A stretch of DNA of 64,000 nucleotides from Candidatus Heimdallarchaeota archaeon (GTDB lineage: Archaea; Asgardarchaeota; Heimdallarchaeia; Heimdallarchaeales; Heimdallarchaeaceae). Below are positions 42,900 through 51,490 of the stretch, one piece after another. Position 1 is the stretch's first letter; each line of letters opens with the position of its first letter. The translations under genes were made by a program, and so were the position numbers. The stretch lies in contig JAUVXV010000003.1 in assembly GCA_030603365.1 (NCBI GenBank), forward strand, positions 124,001-188,000. Direction: 5' to 3'. Under the pieces are notes generated by a model, which was not told the origin of the DNA, ran no database searches, and was given only the letters and a program-made list of their open reading frames with translations.

Positions 42900-43598
42900 A
42901 TGTCTGATGATTTTGACTTCGACAAATACTGGCTAAGGGTATTCTCTATGTGTTTAGACGACATAGCAGGAGAAGAAGTTAAGAAGAAAGTTCTAGAAGG
43001 TAGCGAAAATATCTCTTCTGATACAACAAGAGATGATGTCTTAGACTGGTCAAAAGGAGCTATGGAAAAGCTAGATAATCTTGTTGATGAAGAACAGAAA
43101 TACGAAATCATGACTGGTTGTTCTTGTCAATATCCAAGATCAAATCTACAAGAATTCAAACAACTTTATGCTGAAACACAAGATCTAGAATTAGTTCATA
43201 GTAAAATGCAAAATCAGTTCGAAACATTTCTAACTGAAACCTTGAAATTGGAAGAAAAATATGTTAAAGCGATAATTGAACGAAATATGGGTATGGCAGG
43301 AAAACTGGAAGGTAATAAAATTATCGCTACTAAAATTCCTAAAAGCGCATTTGTAAAAGAGTGGTTTGAAGAAACTGACCCTGACAAAAGAAGAGCGCTA
43401 TTTTGTCATTGTCCAAGAGTTAGAGATTCTCTCGTTGACCCAAATAAATCACTGCCTGAGCACTACTGTCTTTGTGGAGCTGGTTTCTATAGAGGAATTT
43501 GGGAAGAAATTCTTCAGAAATCTGTTAGAGTTGAAGTTTTAGAGACAGTCATGCAAGGAGATGAAGTTTGTAAGGTAGGTATTTTCCTTCCGGAATAA
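42900..43598 (+). CDS. Cys-rich protein, DUF6144-like
   Basis: 232 residues from ATG 42900 (TTG at 42891 adds three). The N-terminal half is helical; it has SCQYP with Cys at about 77-79, ATKIPKSAF, then RRALFCHCPRVRD, HYCLCGAGFYRGIWEEIL and GDEVCKVGIFLPE. This motif order agrees with the DUF6144 family, in which Cys and His residues suggest a metal or cofactor site; the reaction is unknown. The DUF362 ferredoxin gene follows after 30 bases, so the two may form one unit. Confidence 0.72.
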   Translation: MSDDFDFDKYWLRVFSMCLDDIAGEEVKKKVLEGSENISSDTTRDDVLDWSKGAMEKLDNLVDEEQKYEIMTGCSCQYPRSNLQEFKQLYAETQDLELVHSKMQNQFETFLTETLKLEEKYVKAIIERNMGMAGKLEGNKIIATKIPKSAFVKEWFEETDPDKRRALFCHCPRVRDSLVDPNKSLPEHYCLCGAGFYRGIWEEILQKSVRVEVLETVMQGDEVCKVGIFLPE

Positions 43599-43628
43599 AT
43601 TAATAAATAACAAATTTAAGAAATCTTC

Positions 43629-44891
43629 ATGAGTAAATCTAAAGTATTCATGGTAAGTACAGAAAATATTTTTCGTGACGATTCATTAATTGATCGTCTA
43701 GAGTCATTATGGAATGATGAAAATGTTGGTTTAAGTGAATGGATAAAACCAAATGAAATTGTTATTATAAAGACTCATTTTGGAAGTAGGAATCAGACTC
43801 GTCATTTAAGACCAATGTATATTAGAAAAGTAGTTGATCTGGTTAGAGAAGCAGGCGGAATTCCATGGGTCTGTGAAGGTGTAGGATTGGGTTGGGATGA
43901 AGCCAATAAAGAGTTAACAATGTCTAATGGACCCGGATTTCTTAACTTGGGAAACCAACATGGTATAAATACTGGTTCTATGAATGCTCCAGTTATAATG
44001 GATGATGGAGTGATTGGGACTGAAGTATTCAAAGTAAAAAATGAGAACGGTAAATATATCCAAGATGTAGCTGTTGCAATGGGACTGAAAATAGCTGATA
44101 AGACAATAATTCTCTCTCGATTCAAAGGGCATGATGGTGCTGGATTCGGAGGTGCATTGAAACAGCTGGGAATTGGTTGTGTTGGTAAAGAAGGAAAAGG
44201 AGGAGCTCATTTTGGTGGTGGGCACAATATTCATGTCAAGAATCCTGATAATTGTACCGCTTGTGGTAAATGTATCCGCATATGTCCTACACAATGTCTT
44301 TCTCTTGATGAAAACAATAAAATTGTTCATGATGCAGATAACTGTATAGCTTGTTTGATGTGTTTTGCTAAATGTCATTATGGTATTAAACCCGAGGAAA
44401 TGGAAGAGAGACAAGTTTTTGCTAGAAAGAAACGTGTTCCTAGTGTAGAGCAAGTTGAACGGATGATGGATAATGCCGCAGGAGTTGTAAAAGGTGTTGG
44501 TGAAGATAGACTTAGATACATAAACATCGCAATCGATATTACTAGTCATTGCGATTGTGCAACAGCTGGTGGGAATCTTCTTGTACCTGATTTAGGAATC
44601 TTTTATTCTGAGGATCCAATAGCGATTGACCAAGCATGTGTTGATTTAGTCACTCAATCTCCAGGAATGCCAAAATCACCTGCAGAAACTGGAATTAAAG
44701 CGCCAATGGCAACAATAGATCCAATACCTGAAGCAATGGAAGCAGGAGCGGAAAAACTAGGTTTGTTCAGTATTTGGGTAGATGAAGAATCTAGACCAAT
44801 TATTACTGAATCCCAACTGTCAAGTGCTCATGCTCAAGGATTAGGATCTCGAGAATACGAGCTTATTGATTTAACACCTAAGAAGGATTAG
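43629..44891 (+). CDS. DUF362 protein with two [4Fe-4S] clusters
   Basis: A 420-residue protein with a DUF362 N-terminal domain (about 1-200; IVIIKTHFG, GIPWVCEGVGLGWDEAN, KTIILSRFKGHDGAGFGGALKQLG) and two ferredoxin-type clusters, CTACGKCIRICPTQC and CIACLMCFAKC (about residues 205-255). The C-terminus continues the DUF362 fold (DLGIFYSEDPIAIDQACVD). Such proteins are thought to act in electron transfer but no reaction is established. Probably expressed with the Cys-rich gene upstream. Confidence 0.9.
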   Translation: MSKSKVFMVSTENIFRDDSLIDRLESLWNDENVGLSEWIKPNEIVIIKTHFGSRNQTRHLRPMYIRKVVDLVREAGGIPWVCEGVGLGWDEANKELTMSNGPGFLNLGNQHGINTGSMNAPVIMDDGVIGTEVFKVKNENGKYIQDVAVAMGLKIADKTIILSRFKGHDGAGFGGALKQLGIGCVGKEGKGGAHFGGGHNIHVKNPDNCTACGKCIRICPTQCLSLDENNKIVHDADNCIACLMCFAKCHYGIKPEEMEERQVFARKKRVPSVEQVERMMDNAAGVVKGVGEDRLRYINIAIDITSHCDCATAGGNLLVPDLGIFYSEDPIAIDQACVDLVTQSPGMPKSPAETGIKAPMATIDPIPEAMEAGAEKLGLFSIWVDEESRPIITESQLSSAHAQGLGSREYELIDLTPKKD

Positions 44892-44954
44892 AGATTTTAC
44901 CACGTTTAAAAGTAAAATCTTTTAAATTACTTTTTTTGCATATCACGACCTCTA

Positions 44955-45638
44955 GTGAATGTTGTTAGAATAGTTCTTCTTACAGTTTTTTGTTTAATCT
45001 CTATGATCCATTTACTTGGAGAATATTTCTCCGAAAGAGGAAAAGAACGTTCTATATTAATCCGTTATATCACAAAACCTCTATTGATACCAATTTTGAT
45101 AGTATTCTATGTTATTGCAAACCCTTCAATAAATTGGTGGATTGTAGTTGCACTTATTGGTGGTTTTCTTGGAGATGTCTTTCTAATGATTCCTGATCCA
45201 GAGAAGAAAAAATTCTGGTTAAAGATAGGTCTAATCTCATTTCTACTAGGGCATATTTTCTATATTGTTGCCTTTATTCTAACAGCCCAGAATTTCAACC
45301 ATTATCAGTGGTGGAGTGTATTTTTGGCTATCCCATTTGTAATTGGAGCACTAATAGCTCATCCTAGAATGACGAAACACACTGGAGATATGACAATAGC
45401 TGTTACAGCGTATATTATTGTAATAGCATTGATGGGAATCAGTACAACTTTCTTACTAGGGTTTGGAACAGTAATAGGTTTTGTTCTTCTCTATATTGGA
45501 GCTTGGGCTTTTGCTATCTCTGATATCTTAAATGGTATTGGTAAATTCATTAACGATTTCAAGTATGAACGAGTTATCACAATGTTTACATATGTACTGG
45601 GGCAATTGTTACTTGTCTTGGGAATGATATATTCATGA
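44955..45638 (+). CDS. YhhN/TMEM86-family membrane protein (lysoplasmalogenase-like)
   Basis: A 227-residue protein with about eight membrane helices. It has the family elements RYITKPLLIPILIVF, GGFLGDVFLMIP (metal-binding Asp), FLLGHIFYIVAF and AWAFAISDILNGIGKF with a second Asp. Animal TMEM86B and bacterial relatives cleave the vinyl ether bond of lysoplasmalogens. In an archaeon with ether lipids the natural substrate is unclear. GTG start; TATA-like TTTTAAATT lies upstream. Confidence 0.85.
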   Translation: MNVVRIVLLTVFCLISMIHLLGEYFSERGKERSILIRYITKPLLIPILIVFYVIANPSINWWIVVALIGGFLGDVFLMIPDPEKKKFWLKIGLISFLLGHIFYIVAFILTAQNFNHYQWWSVFLAIPFVIGALIAHPRMTKHTGDMTIAVTAYIIVIALMGISTTFLLGFGTVIGFVLLYIGAWAFAISDILNGIGKFINDFKYERVITMFTYVLGQLLLVLGMIYS

Positions 45639-45645
45639 AGAATTC

Positions 45646-46878
45646 TTATTCCATAAGAACAACCAAAGTTGACCAACCAAAGTTTTCTGCACCTGCTCCT
45701 TCTCCAGTTATTGGATTATAAAATTCTCTAAATCCAGATTTTATTACAAGTTCTTTTGACTTCTTAGCTAAATCATCAGCAAGTTTAATTTCTTCTTGTT
45801 TCTTCAAACCTAACCAGATAAAGTAATTAGTATTAATCCAAGTAGGTCCTCTCCAAAGTAAAGGAGAATCTTTAGGGTTGAATGATTTTTCAGTCATAGA
45901 TACAGTTGGTACAGGATACTTAGCCCAATATTCATTTTTATTTGTAAGATGATCGATGAGTCTATCCTTCATATCTAATGGGATATCTAACATTAATGGG
46001 AGAAGAGATGAAATTGTGGAGACTTTGATTTGGGGATTATCTTGGTTATTCATATCTAAATCATAGAATAGTCCATCCTTATCATTCCAACATTTTTCAA
46101 TTAAACTGTTGGTCACAGTGTTTTTCAGATTCTGTAGGTTTTGCATTTCTTTTGCTAAATTCAGGATTTTAAGAGCTTTGATGAAAGCAGTCATCCCACC
46201 CAAGAACAAAGTATTTGTTAAGACACATTTAACCTTGAAGCTAGAATGTTTAGCCATCTCCTTTTGATTCCATTGGTATTTATTGTACTCCTTTAGTAGA
46301 CCTCTCATTCTCCTCCATTGTTTGATTCGAAGCAGTTTCGTATCTGTTAAGTTTAGGTCAAATTTAGGGGAAGAATCTAGCCCACTCTCCCATGGATGAA
46401 CTATGCTAATTAACCCTGATTTTTCAGGATCTCGAACTTCGAAAAGATGCATATAATACTGATAGGTAGCTTGAACAAGATTGCTGACTTTTTTGTGATT
46501 TTCTTTAACTAATCTTAAGAGCGGATAACCGATTATTGGGGGTTGAATCAGCTCAGAATAGTTTTTTGTTGGATACAATCGATCAAAAATCCACCAGTAA
46601 GGATTGGTTTTTTTATAATTCCAAAATATCATGTGGGGGAAAAGAATTTTCTGTCCTTTACCAATAAATAAACTCTCTAACTCCTTAAATGCTCTATCTT
46701 TATTTCCAAGTTTAAACCAAACTAGACTATGCAAGCAACTATCCCAAAACCATTGTTGGTCATAGATACCTGGACTAGGGGCTGTAAAAACTATATCTTC
46801 ATTTCTACTCTCTTCTGCATTTTTCTTGAGAATTGTGTTTGCAGATAGAAGTTTTTTAGCCTTTCCCAAAAGATCCAT
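45646..46878 (-). CDS. GH63/MGH1-like glycoside hydrolase
   Basis: 410 residues from ATG 46878. A longer frame to 46968 would leave only five bases to the divergent gene, so the internal Met31 is preferred. The (alpha/alpha)6-barrel enzymes of GH63 and mannosylglycerate hydrolase show these signatures: DQQWFWDSCLHSL, QPPIIGYPLLRLV, HPWESGLDSSPKFD (general acid Asp), LLWRGPTWINTNYFIWLGL and GEGAGAENFGWSTL (base Glu). It probably hydrolyses alpha-glucosides or mannosylglycerate. No signal peptide, so it acts in the cytoplasm, perhaps on a compatible solute. Confidence 0.86.
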   Translation of the reverse strand: MDLLGKAKKLLSANTILKKNAEESRNEDIVFTAPSPGIYDQQWFWDSCLHSLVWFKLGNKDRAFKELESLFIGKGQKILFPHMIFWNYKKTNPYWWIFDRLYPTKNYSELIQPPIIGYPLLRLVKENHKKVSNLVQATYQYYMHLFEVRDPEKSGLISIVHPWESGLDSSPKFDLNLTDTKLLRIKQWRRMRGLLKEYNKYQWNQKEMAKHSSFKVKCVLTNTLFLGGMTAFIKALKILNLAKEMQNLQNLKNTVTNSLIEKCWNDKDGLFYDLDMNNQDNPQIKVSTISSLLPLMLDIPLDMKDRLIDHLTNKNEYWAKYPVPTVSMTEKSFNPKDSPLLWRGPTWINTNYFIWLGLKKQEEIKLADDLAKKSKELVIKSGFREFYNPITGEGAGAENFGWSTLVVLME

Positions 46879-46973
46879 GTTTACCAAATAACATCTTAAT
46901 ATTTGACTTTTTTCTCTTGTTTCAATCGACTCTTGTAAAAAACATTTTTTTATAACTTCAAGAATCAATATCT

Positions 46974-48098
46974 ATGGCTTTTATTGGTCACTTTATCGTG
47001 GGATTAAGTATTATTATACCATTATATCTATTTAATCGAGAAAATTTCAATTACAAAGTTGCTGTGATTTTTGTCCTAAGTAATTGGTTAGGTCCTGATT
47101 CAGCTCAAGCTTATTTCTTTCTTAAATGGGATTTTACAAGTTTTGAATGGGATTTCCATTATCTTTTGCCTTTCTTACTCTGGTCTGTTCTATTGGCATT
47201 CTTATACTCTTATATGTCTAGATTCTCAGTTGTAAGATTAGGACGTATCTTAAGGATAAACGATGATGGATATAAAACACTAGATTGGAAAAATGCTTAT
47301 TTTCTTGCTGTTTCAGGGGGAATTATTCATACTATAACCGATACATTATCTCGTAAAAACCTGAAAGTCAAGTTTTTTGATTCTTTTATTGAACCTACAA
47401 TAATTGACCTGCAATATATTGGAGCAGATTTGGGTATTCAAACAAAAGATCTACAGATTATTACTTATTTCATCATGATAGTTTTTACATTCTTGTTATT
47501 TTTTGTTTTCAAGCAAAAAATGAGAGATATTCTAATTTATTTTGGTTCTTTGATTGTTGTTATAGTAGTTGGAGGATTAGCAATAGGTGATGGTTTTTTA
47601 GGTGGAGAATACGATATAGGAGTAACAATTTCTTCAATAATTTTTGTTTTCATCCCTCTGATGTTGCTAATGTATGTTTTCTATGATGTTCGCAAGAATC
47701 CCAAAGATTCAGAAATTAAAAATGAAGAAAAGAAGCGTTCTAATCATAAAGAAAATCTGATTGCTATATCCATAATAACGATCATCATTGCTGGAATAGT
47801 TCTTGCTCTTGGAATTCTAAGCATTACGAAAGTAGAATTTCTTGTTAGTTCTCTTGATTTCAGTGATATTGTGTTCACTATTCTAGGAGTGCTATTAACT
47901 TTAATTGGATCATGTGGAGTGTTAAGTGGAATTGGATTAATTCTAGAAATTAATGTCGCAAGAATAACCACAATGATATTATTTTCATTATTACTAATCT
48001 TTGTTTTTCCACTAGCTATAGTTCTTTATTTATCTCAAAATGAAGTAATTGTTCTGTTTAAAAATAAAGAAAGAATGAAAAAAGAGAATGAGATTTAA
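46974..48098 (+). CDS. Multi-pass membrane protein with possible metal-dependent hydrolase motif
   Basis: A 374-residue protein with about nine hydrophobic segments. The first 150 residues contain GHFIVG at the start, SNWLGPDSAQAYFF, and GGIIHTITDTLSRK, a His/Asp pattern like the membrane-bound hydrolases of the YdjM/DUF457 group. The second half, from about 160, has four to six more helices and a Lys-rich loop near 250-265. The family call is weak. It reads divergently from the glycoside hydrolase and its stop overlaps the ProRS stop by four bases. Confidence 0.6.
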   Translation: MAFIGHFIVGLSIIIPLYLFNRENFNYKVAVIFVLSNWLGPDSAQAYFFLKWDFTSFEWDFHYLLPFLLWSVLLAFLYSYMSRFSVVRLGRILRINDDGYKTLDWKNAYFLAVSGGIIHTITDTLSRKNLKVKFFDSFIEPTIIDLQYIGADLGIQTKDLQIITYFIMIVFTFLLFFVFKQKMRDILIYFGSLIVVIVVGGLAIGDGFLGGEYDIGVTISSIIFVFIPLMLLMYVFYDVRKNPKDSEIKNEEKKRSNHKENLIAISIITIIIAGIVLALGILSITKVEFLVSSLDFSDIVFTILGVLLTLIGSCGVLSGIGLILEINVARITTMILFSLLLIFVFPLAIVLYLSQNEVIVLFKNKERMKKENEI

Positions 48099-49567
48099 TA
48101 GCTCCTTGCAATATAGATAGTCTCGTGAGCAGGATTGCCGCATACTAGGCATTTCTCGAAAGACCTTGTTTCTGAATCCACTTTCTTTCCTCTTACGTAT
48201 GCTTTTACTTCTTTTTCAACAACTTCAGCACAAGTCTCGCCTTCAAGATCTATTGAACAAAAACCTGCACAGGCAATTTTGTTGTCTCCTATTGCTTTCT
48301 TAACTTCATCTATAGTATTTGTTTCAACTACTTGAGATTCAAATTGGACTGCATATTTCTCTTTTAGTTGTTTTGTAAATTTCTTCGAAAATTCTTTGAT
48401 GAATTTCTCTAACTCTTCTTGTTTCACCTTTAATTTCTCTCCAGAAATTCTATTTACTGCAACAATTTGATTGTTCTCAATATCTTTAGGTCCAATTTCA
48501 ATACGTAAAGGAACTCCTTTCAATTCCCATTCATTGAATTTTTCTCCAGGACTAACATAATCTCTATCATCTAATTTGATGTATACATCACCTAGATAGT
48601 CTTCTATGGTCTTGGTAAGCTCTTTAGCTTTCTCTAAAACTAAATCTTTTGAATCTGCTCTATAAATGGGGATAATAACCATCTGAATTGGAGCTAAATC
48701 CCAAGGTAGAACGAGCCCTTGATCATCACCAAGTAAAGCTATCATAGCTCCATAGATTCTACTGATTGCAGGACCGTAACATGTGATATAACCAAACTTC
48801 TCTTCATTGTCTTTATCGATGAATGTGACATTGAATGGTTTTGAGAAATTCTGTCCCAATAGATGAGTAGAAGGTAGTTGTAGTACTCTCCCTGAATCCA
48901 TCAAAGCATCAGCTGCATATGTGTGAACAGCGCCAGCAAACTTGTCCCATTCAGGCCTTTGAAAGAAGATTATTGGAATAGCAAATTCATCTTGAAGCAT
49001 CTCATATGTTGTTTCCATATCTTCAACAACTTGTTGTCTTGCTTCTTCTTCTGTAGCAAAGACATCATGTGATTCTATCCAATGAAACTCTCGTGCTCTG
49101 AAGAAAACTCGAGTATCTCCACCTTCGTAACGGAAAACTTGACCCGAAACATATCTCTTGAAAGGTAAATCATTATAGCTTCTTATCCACAAAGAATACA
49201 TCTGATATAATGCTGTTTCACTAGTAGGACGTAAAGCTAGTTTTTCTTCTAGTTTCTTTTCACCACCATGAGTAACCCAGAAAACTTGAGGAGAAAATCC
49301 TTCAACATGATCCGCCTCTAACTTGAAATTTCTTTCAGGAATAAGGGTGGGCATGATTAAGGGTAAATGTCCCTTCTTTTCAAGACATTTTTCGTATTTT
49401 TCATACATTCTTTTAATTGTTACTGAAGCCCAAGCTCTGTACGGTACTAAACCCTTGATGTTATATCTAATATCTGCAAGTTCTGCCTTTTGAATTAGTT
49501 CAGTGTACCATTGAGAAAAGTCGTCGCTTTTCTTTACAGAAATTCCTTTCATTTTTTCCTTTGACAT
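48095..49567 (-). CDS. proS: Prolyl-tRNA synthetase, archaeal/eukaryotic type
   Basis: 490 residues from ATG 49567 (an ATG at 49588 gives 497; MSKEKMKGISVKK is the likelier start). The class II motifs are present: motif 1 around LPLIMPTLIPE, motif 2 VFRYEGGDTRVFFRAREFHWIESH, and motif 3 after the anticodon-domain junction, GAMIALLGDDQGLVLPWDLAP. The C-terminus has the short extension with Cys-rich CAEVVEK and KCLVCGNPAH and ends in a conserved Tyr, as in archaeal and eukaryotic enzymes. It charges tRNA-Pro. Single gene, divergent from the ArsR-like regulator. Confidence 0.96.
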   Translation of the reverse strand: MSKEKMKGISVKKSDDFSQWYTELIQKAELADIRYNIKGLVPYRAWASVTIKRMYEKYEKCLEKKGHLPLIMPTLIPERNFKLEADHVEGFSPQVFWVTHGGEKKLEEKLALRPTSETALYQMYSLWIRSYNDLPFKRYVSGQVFRYEGGDTRVFFRAREFHWIESHDVFATEEEARQQVVEDMETTYEMLQDEFAIPIIFFQRPEWDKFAGAVHTYAADALMDSGRVLQLPSTHLLGQNFSKPFNVTFIDKDNEEKFGYITCYGPAISRIYGAMIALLGDDQGLVLPWDLAPIQMVIIPIYRADSKDLVLEKAKELTKTIEDYLGDVYIKLDDRDYVSPGEKFNEWELKGVPLRIEIGPKDIENNQIVAVNRISGEKLKVKQEELEKFIKEFSKKFTKQLKEKYAVQFESQVVETNTIDEVKKAIGDNKIACAGFCSIDLEGETCAEVVEKEVKAYVRGKKVDSETRSFEKCLVCGNPAHETIYIARSY

Positions 49568-49647
49568 AGTATCATGCATTCTGAACAAAAGGGGTTTATT
49601 AGTGTTTCAGTTTTTGAAGTTTTTTTAAAAACGCAGAAAAAGTGACC

Positions 49648-49661
49648 AATAAATATTTATT
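49648..49661. promoter_or_regulatory. 14-base palindrome AATAAATATTTATT between proS and the regulator
   Basis: A perfect palindrome lies 48-61 bases before ATG 49709 and 81 bases before the proS start. It is AT-only, so it may act as a TATA element for either direction or as a regulator site. Confidence 0.35.
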
Positions 49662-49708
49662 CAATTATTCAGCTATTCCCGTATTCAGAAATTCACCGAA
49701 CTAAGCTT

Positions 49709-50644
49709 ATGAATAAACGAGAGATGAGAAACATGGGAAACATGCCGTTTCATAATAACGAATCTATACAGCTGTTCATTCTTGAATCATTAGATGAGAT
49801 TGCAGATTTTCATAAAGCTTTAGACCATCCAACCAGATTGGAAATACTTGCAAGACTACTTACTGAACCACTAGAGTTTAGCGAATTACAAGAAGCAATG
49901 AAAATAGCAAAAACATCTTTAGCTAATCATATTACAACTCTGATGGAATGTGGGTTAGTCGAGAAAATAGAACGAGGACTCTATCAGATTTCATTTGATG
50001 GTGAGGATTTACTTAAGAATTCAGCTAAAACTTTCCTTGAGATAAAAATTCGAGAACAGGAAAGGCTTGAATCCCTTAGATTACGCTATGAGGCGTTAAT
50101 CAACAAATACACAGTATTAGGCAGTGAAAAAGAAATGGTTAAAGAAAATGATTTCAAAAAAGTAACTTTACCAGAAATGAGAGTTGTATCCTTTCATGCT
50201 ATGGGTGAATTTTTAGGCGCTCCTGAACCAAAAGCAGGAGAAAAATTGTACACATGGGCAGAACCATTAGGTCTATATGATGAACCCAAAAAGCATAGAG
50301 TCTTCGGTTTCAATAATCCAGATCCAAAATATGATAAAGGACTTGGAAAATTTATCATAAACAAAGAAAATCCATATGGTTATGAATTTTGGATGACCAT
50401 AGATGATGATTTTGAAGTTGATGATAGTTTGACAGTTAAAACAATTCCTGAAGGTTTATTCATAACTAAGAGTTGTTTAGGAGTAAATGATTTGGGGAGA
50501 GTTTGGAAAGAATTAGGTAACTGGGTTAAGGAAAGTAAAGAATATAGATTTGGACCACACCAGTGCTTGGAAGAAAATACTAACCCTAAAATAAGTGATG
50601 GAAATAAAATCCCATTCATTCTGTATTTTCCAATCAAAAAATAG
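49709..50644 (+). CDS. ArsR-type winged-helix regulator with GyrI-like ligand-binding domain
   Basis: A 311-residue protein. Residues about 30-95 are a winged helix: EIADFHKALDHPTRLEILARL, then FSELQEAMKIAKTSLANHITTLMECGLVEKI, as in ArsR regulators. Residues about 150-311 are a GyrI-like/SOUL-type domain (VSFHAMGEFLGAPEPKAGEK, GYEFWMTIDDDFE, IPFILYFPIKK), which binds small hydrophobic compounds in multidrug regulators such as BmrR and Rob. No transporter gene adjoins it, so its targets are unknown. Single gene with a T-tract behind. Confidence 0.88.
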   Translation: MNKREMRNMGNMPFHNNESIQLFILESLDEIADFHKALDHPTRLEILARLLTEPLEFSELQEAMKIAKTSLANHITTLMECGLVEKIERGLYQISFDGEDLLKNSAKTFLEIKIREQERLESLRLRYEALINKYTVLGSEKEMVKENDFKKVTLPEMRVVSFHAMGEFLGAPEPKAGEKLYTWAEPLGLYDEPKKHRVFGFNNPDPKYDKGLGKFIINKENPYGYEFWMTIDDDFEVDDSLTVKTIPEGLFITKSCLGVNDLGRVWKELGNWVKESKEYRFGPHQCLEENTNPKISDGNKIPFILYFPIKK

Positions 50645-50653
50645 AAGGAACAC

Positions 50654-50675
50654 TTTCTTTTCTTTTTTTCTTTTA
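50654..50675 (+). terminator. T-rich tract after the GyrI-like regulator
   Basis: T runs with single C residues start about nine bases after the stop at 50642-50644. Confidence 0.5.
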
Positions 50676-50680
50676 TGTAT

Positions 50681-50830
50681 TATTGACTGTGCGCTAATCC
50701 CAACATGTAAGGCAAAATTTTTCCAGCTCTGTGTTCAACAGTTGCGCACATATGGGTGAAATTATCACGACATAGACTTTTTGTCGGGAAACTGTACAAA
50801 ATAAGCTATTTCTGGGGTTCTAAAATATTT
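50681..50830. other. Structured intergenic segment before the Rab-like GTPase
   Basis: This part of the 257-base gap is less AT-rich than most gaps. It has TGTGCGC (50688-50694) paired with GCGCACA (50744-50750), and a short hairpin CGACA (50768-50772) with TGTCG (50782-50786). No tRNA or C/D box signature was found. It may be a non-coding RNA or a regulatory leader; neither is shown. Confidence 0.25.
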
Positions 50831-50869
50831 TAACCAACCAAAAGGCATATATTATATTGTTTTTACTAG

Positions 50870-50876
50870 TTATAAG
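50870..50876 (+). promoter_or_regulatory. TATA box of the Rab-like GTPase gene
   Basis: TTATAAG lies 26-32 bases before TTG 50902, consistent with a leaderless transcript. An ATG at 50890 is followed in frame by TAA, which excludes it as start. Confidence 0.5.
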
Positions 50877-50901
50877 TAGACAGCTTTAAATGGTGTTTTA
50901 A

Positions 50902-51480
50902 TTGGAAACAAAGAAATTTAAAATCACTCTATTGGGCGAAGGGGCTGTCGGAAAAACCTCTCTGCGAAAGAACTTCTTAGGGGAAACTTTCGAAAGAGAT
51001 TATATGATGACTTTAGGAGCAGATTTTGCTACCAAAACTATTGAAACTGATGATTTTGATGTCACTTTAATAATTTGGGATTTAGCAGGTCAGCCTCGAT
51101 TTTCAATTGTCAGAGAAGGGTTTTACAAAGGTACCAGGGGAGCTTTGCTGGTTTTTGATTTAACTCGTCCTGATACATATGAACATTTAGCTGACTGGGT
51201 AAGAGAGTTACTCAAGAACAATAGTAACAAGAAAGTACCTCTAGTACTTATTGGCAACAAATCAGATCTTCGGGGTTCACTTCATACAACTATTCCAGCA
51301 GAATATGGAGAGAAATACGCTAAAGCACTTTCTCAGTGGAGTGGATATGAAATTCCATATATTGAAACCTCAGCTAGATATGGGGATAATGTGGAAAAAG
51401 CTTTTCAGATTCTGATTAAGCAAATTATTAAAAGCACACAGACAGAGGCTATACAGCATTATCTAAAAGGAGAACTATAA
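50902..51480 (+). CDS. Rab/Ras-like small GTPase
   Basis: A 192-residue single-domain GTPase with all motifs: G1 GEGAVGKTS at 12-20, switch I Thr at 37 (MMTLGADF), G3 DLAGQ at 60-64 with catalytic Gln, G4 NKSD at 119-122 and G5 ETSA at 155-158. It lacks C-terminal Cys for prenylation and ends KGEL. The start is TTG, with a TATA box at leaderless distance. Such Ras-superfamily GTPases are numerous in Asgard archaea and rare in other archaea. No regulator gene sits beside it. Confidence 0.93.
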   Translation: METKKFKITLLGEGAVGKTSLRKNFLGETFERDYMMTLGADFATKTIETDDFDVTLIIWDLAGQPRFSIVREGFYKGTRGALLVFDLTRPDTYEHLADWVRELLKNNSNKKVPLVLIGNKSDLRGSLHTTIPAEYGEKYAKALSQWSGYEIPYIETSARYGDNVEKAFQILIKQIIKSTQTEAIQHYLKGEL

Positions 51481-51490
51481 CTCCTAATAT

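Noticed and set aside
43914..44549. 211-codon frame antisense to the DUF362 gene
   Set aside because: It lies entirely within a well-supported gene with Fe-S motifs and has no motif of its own.
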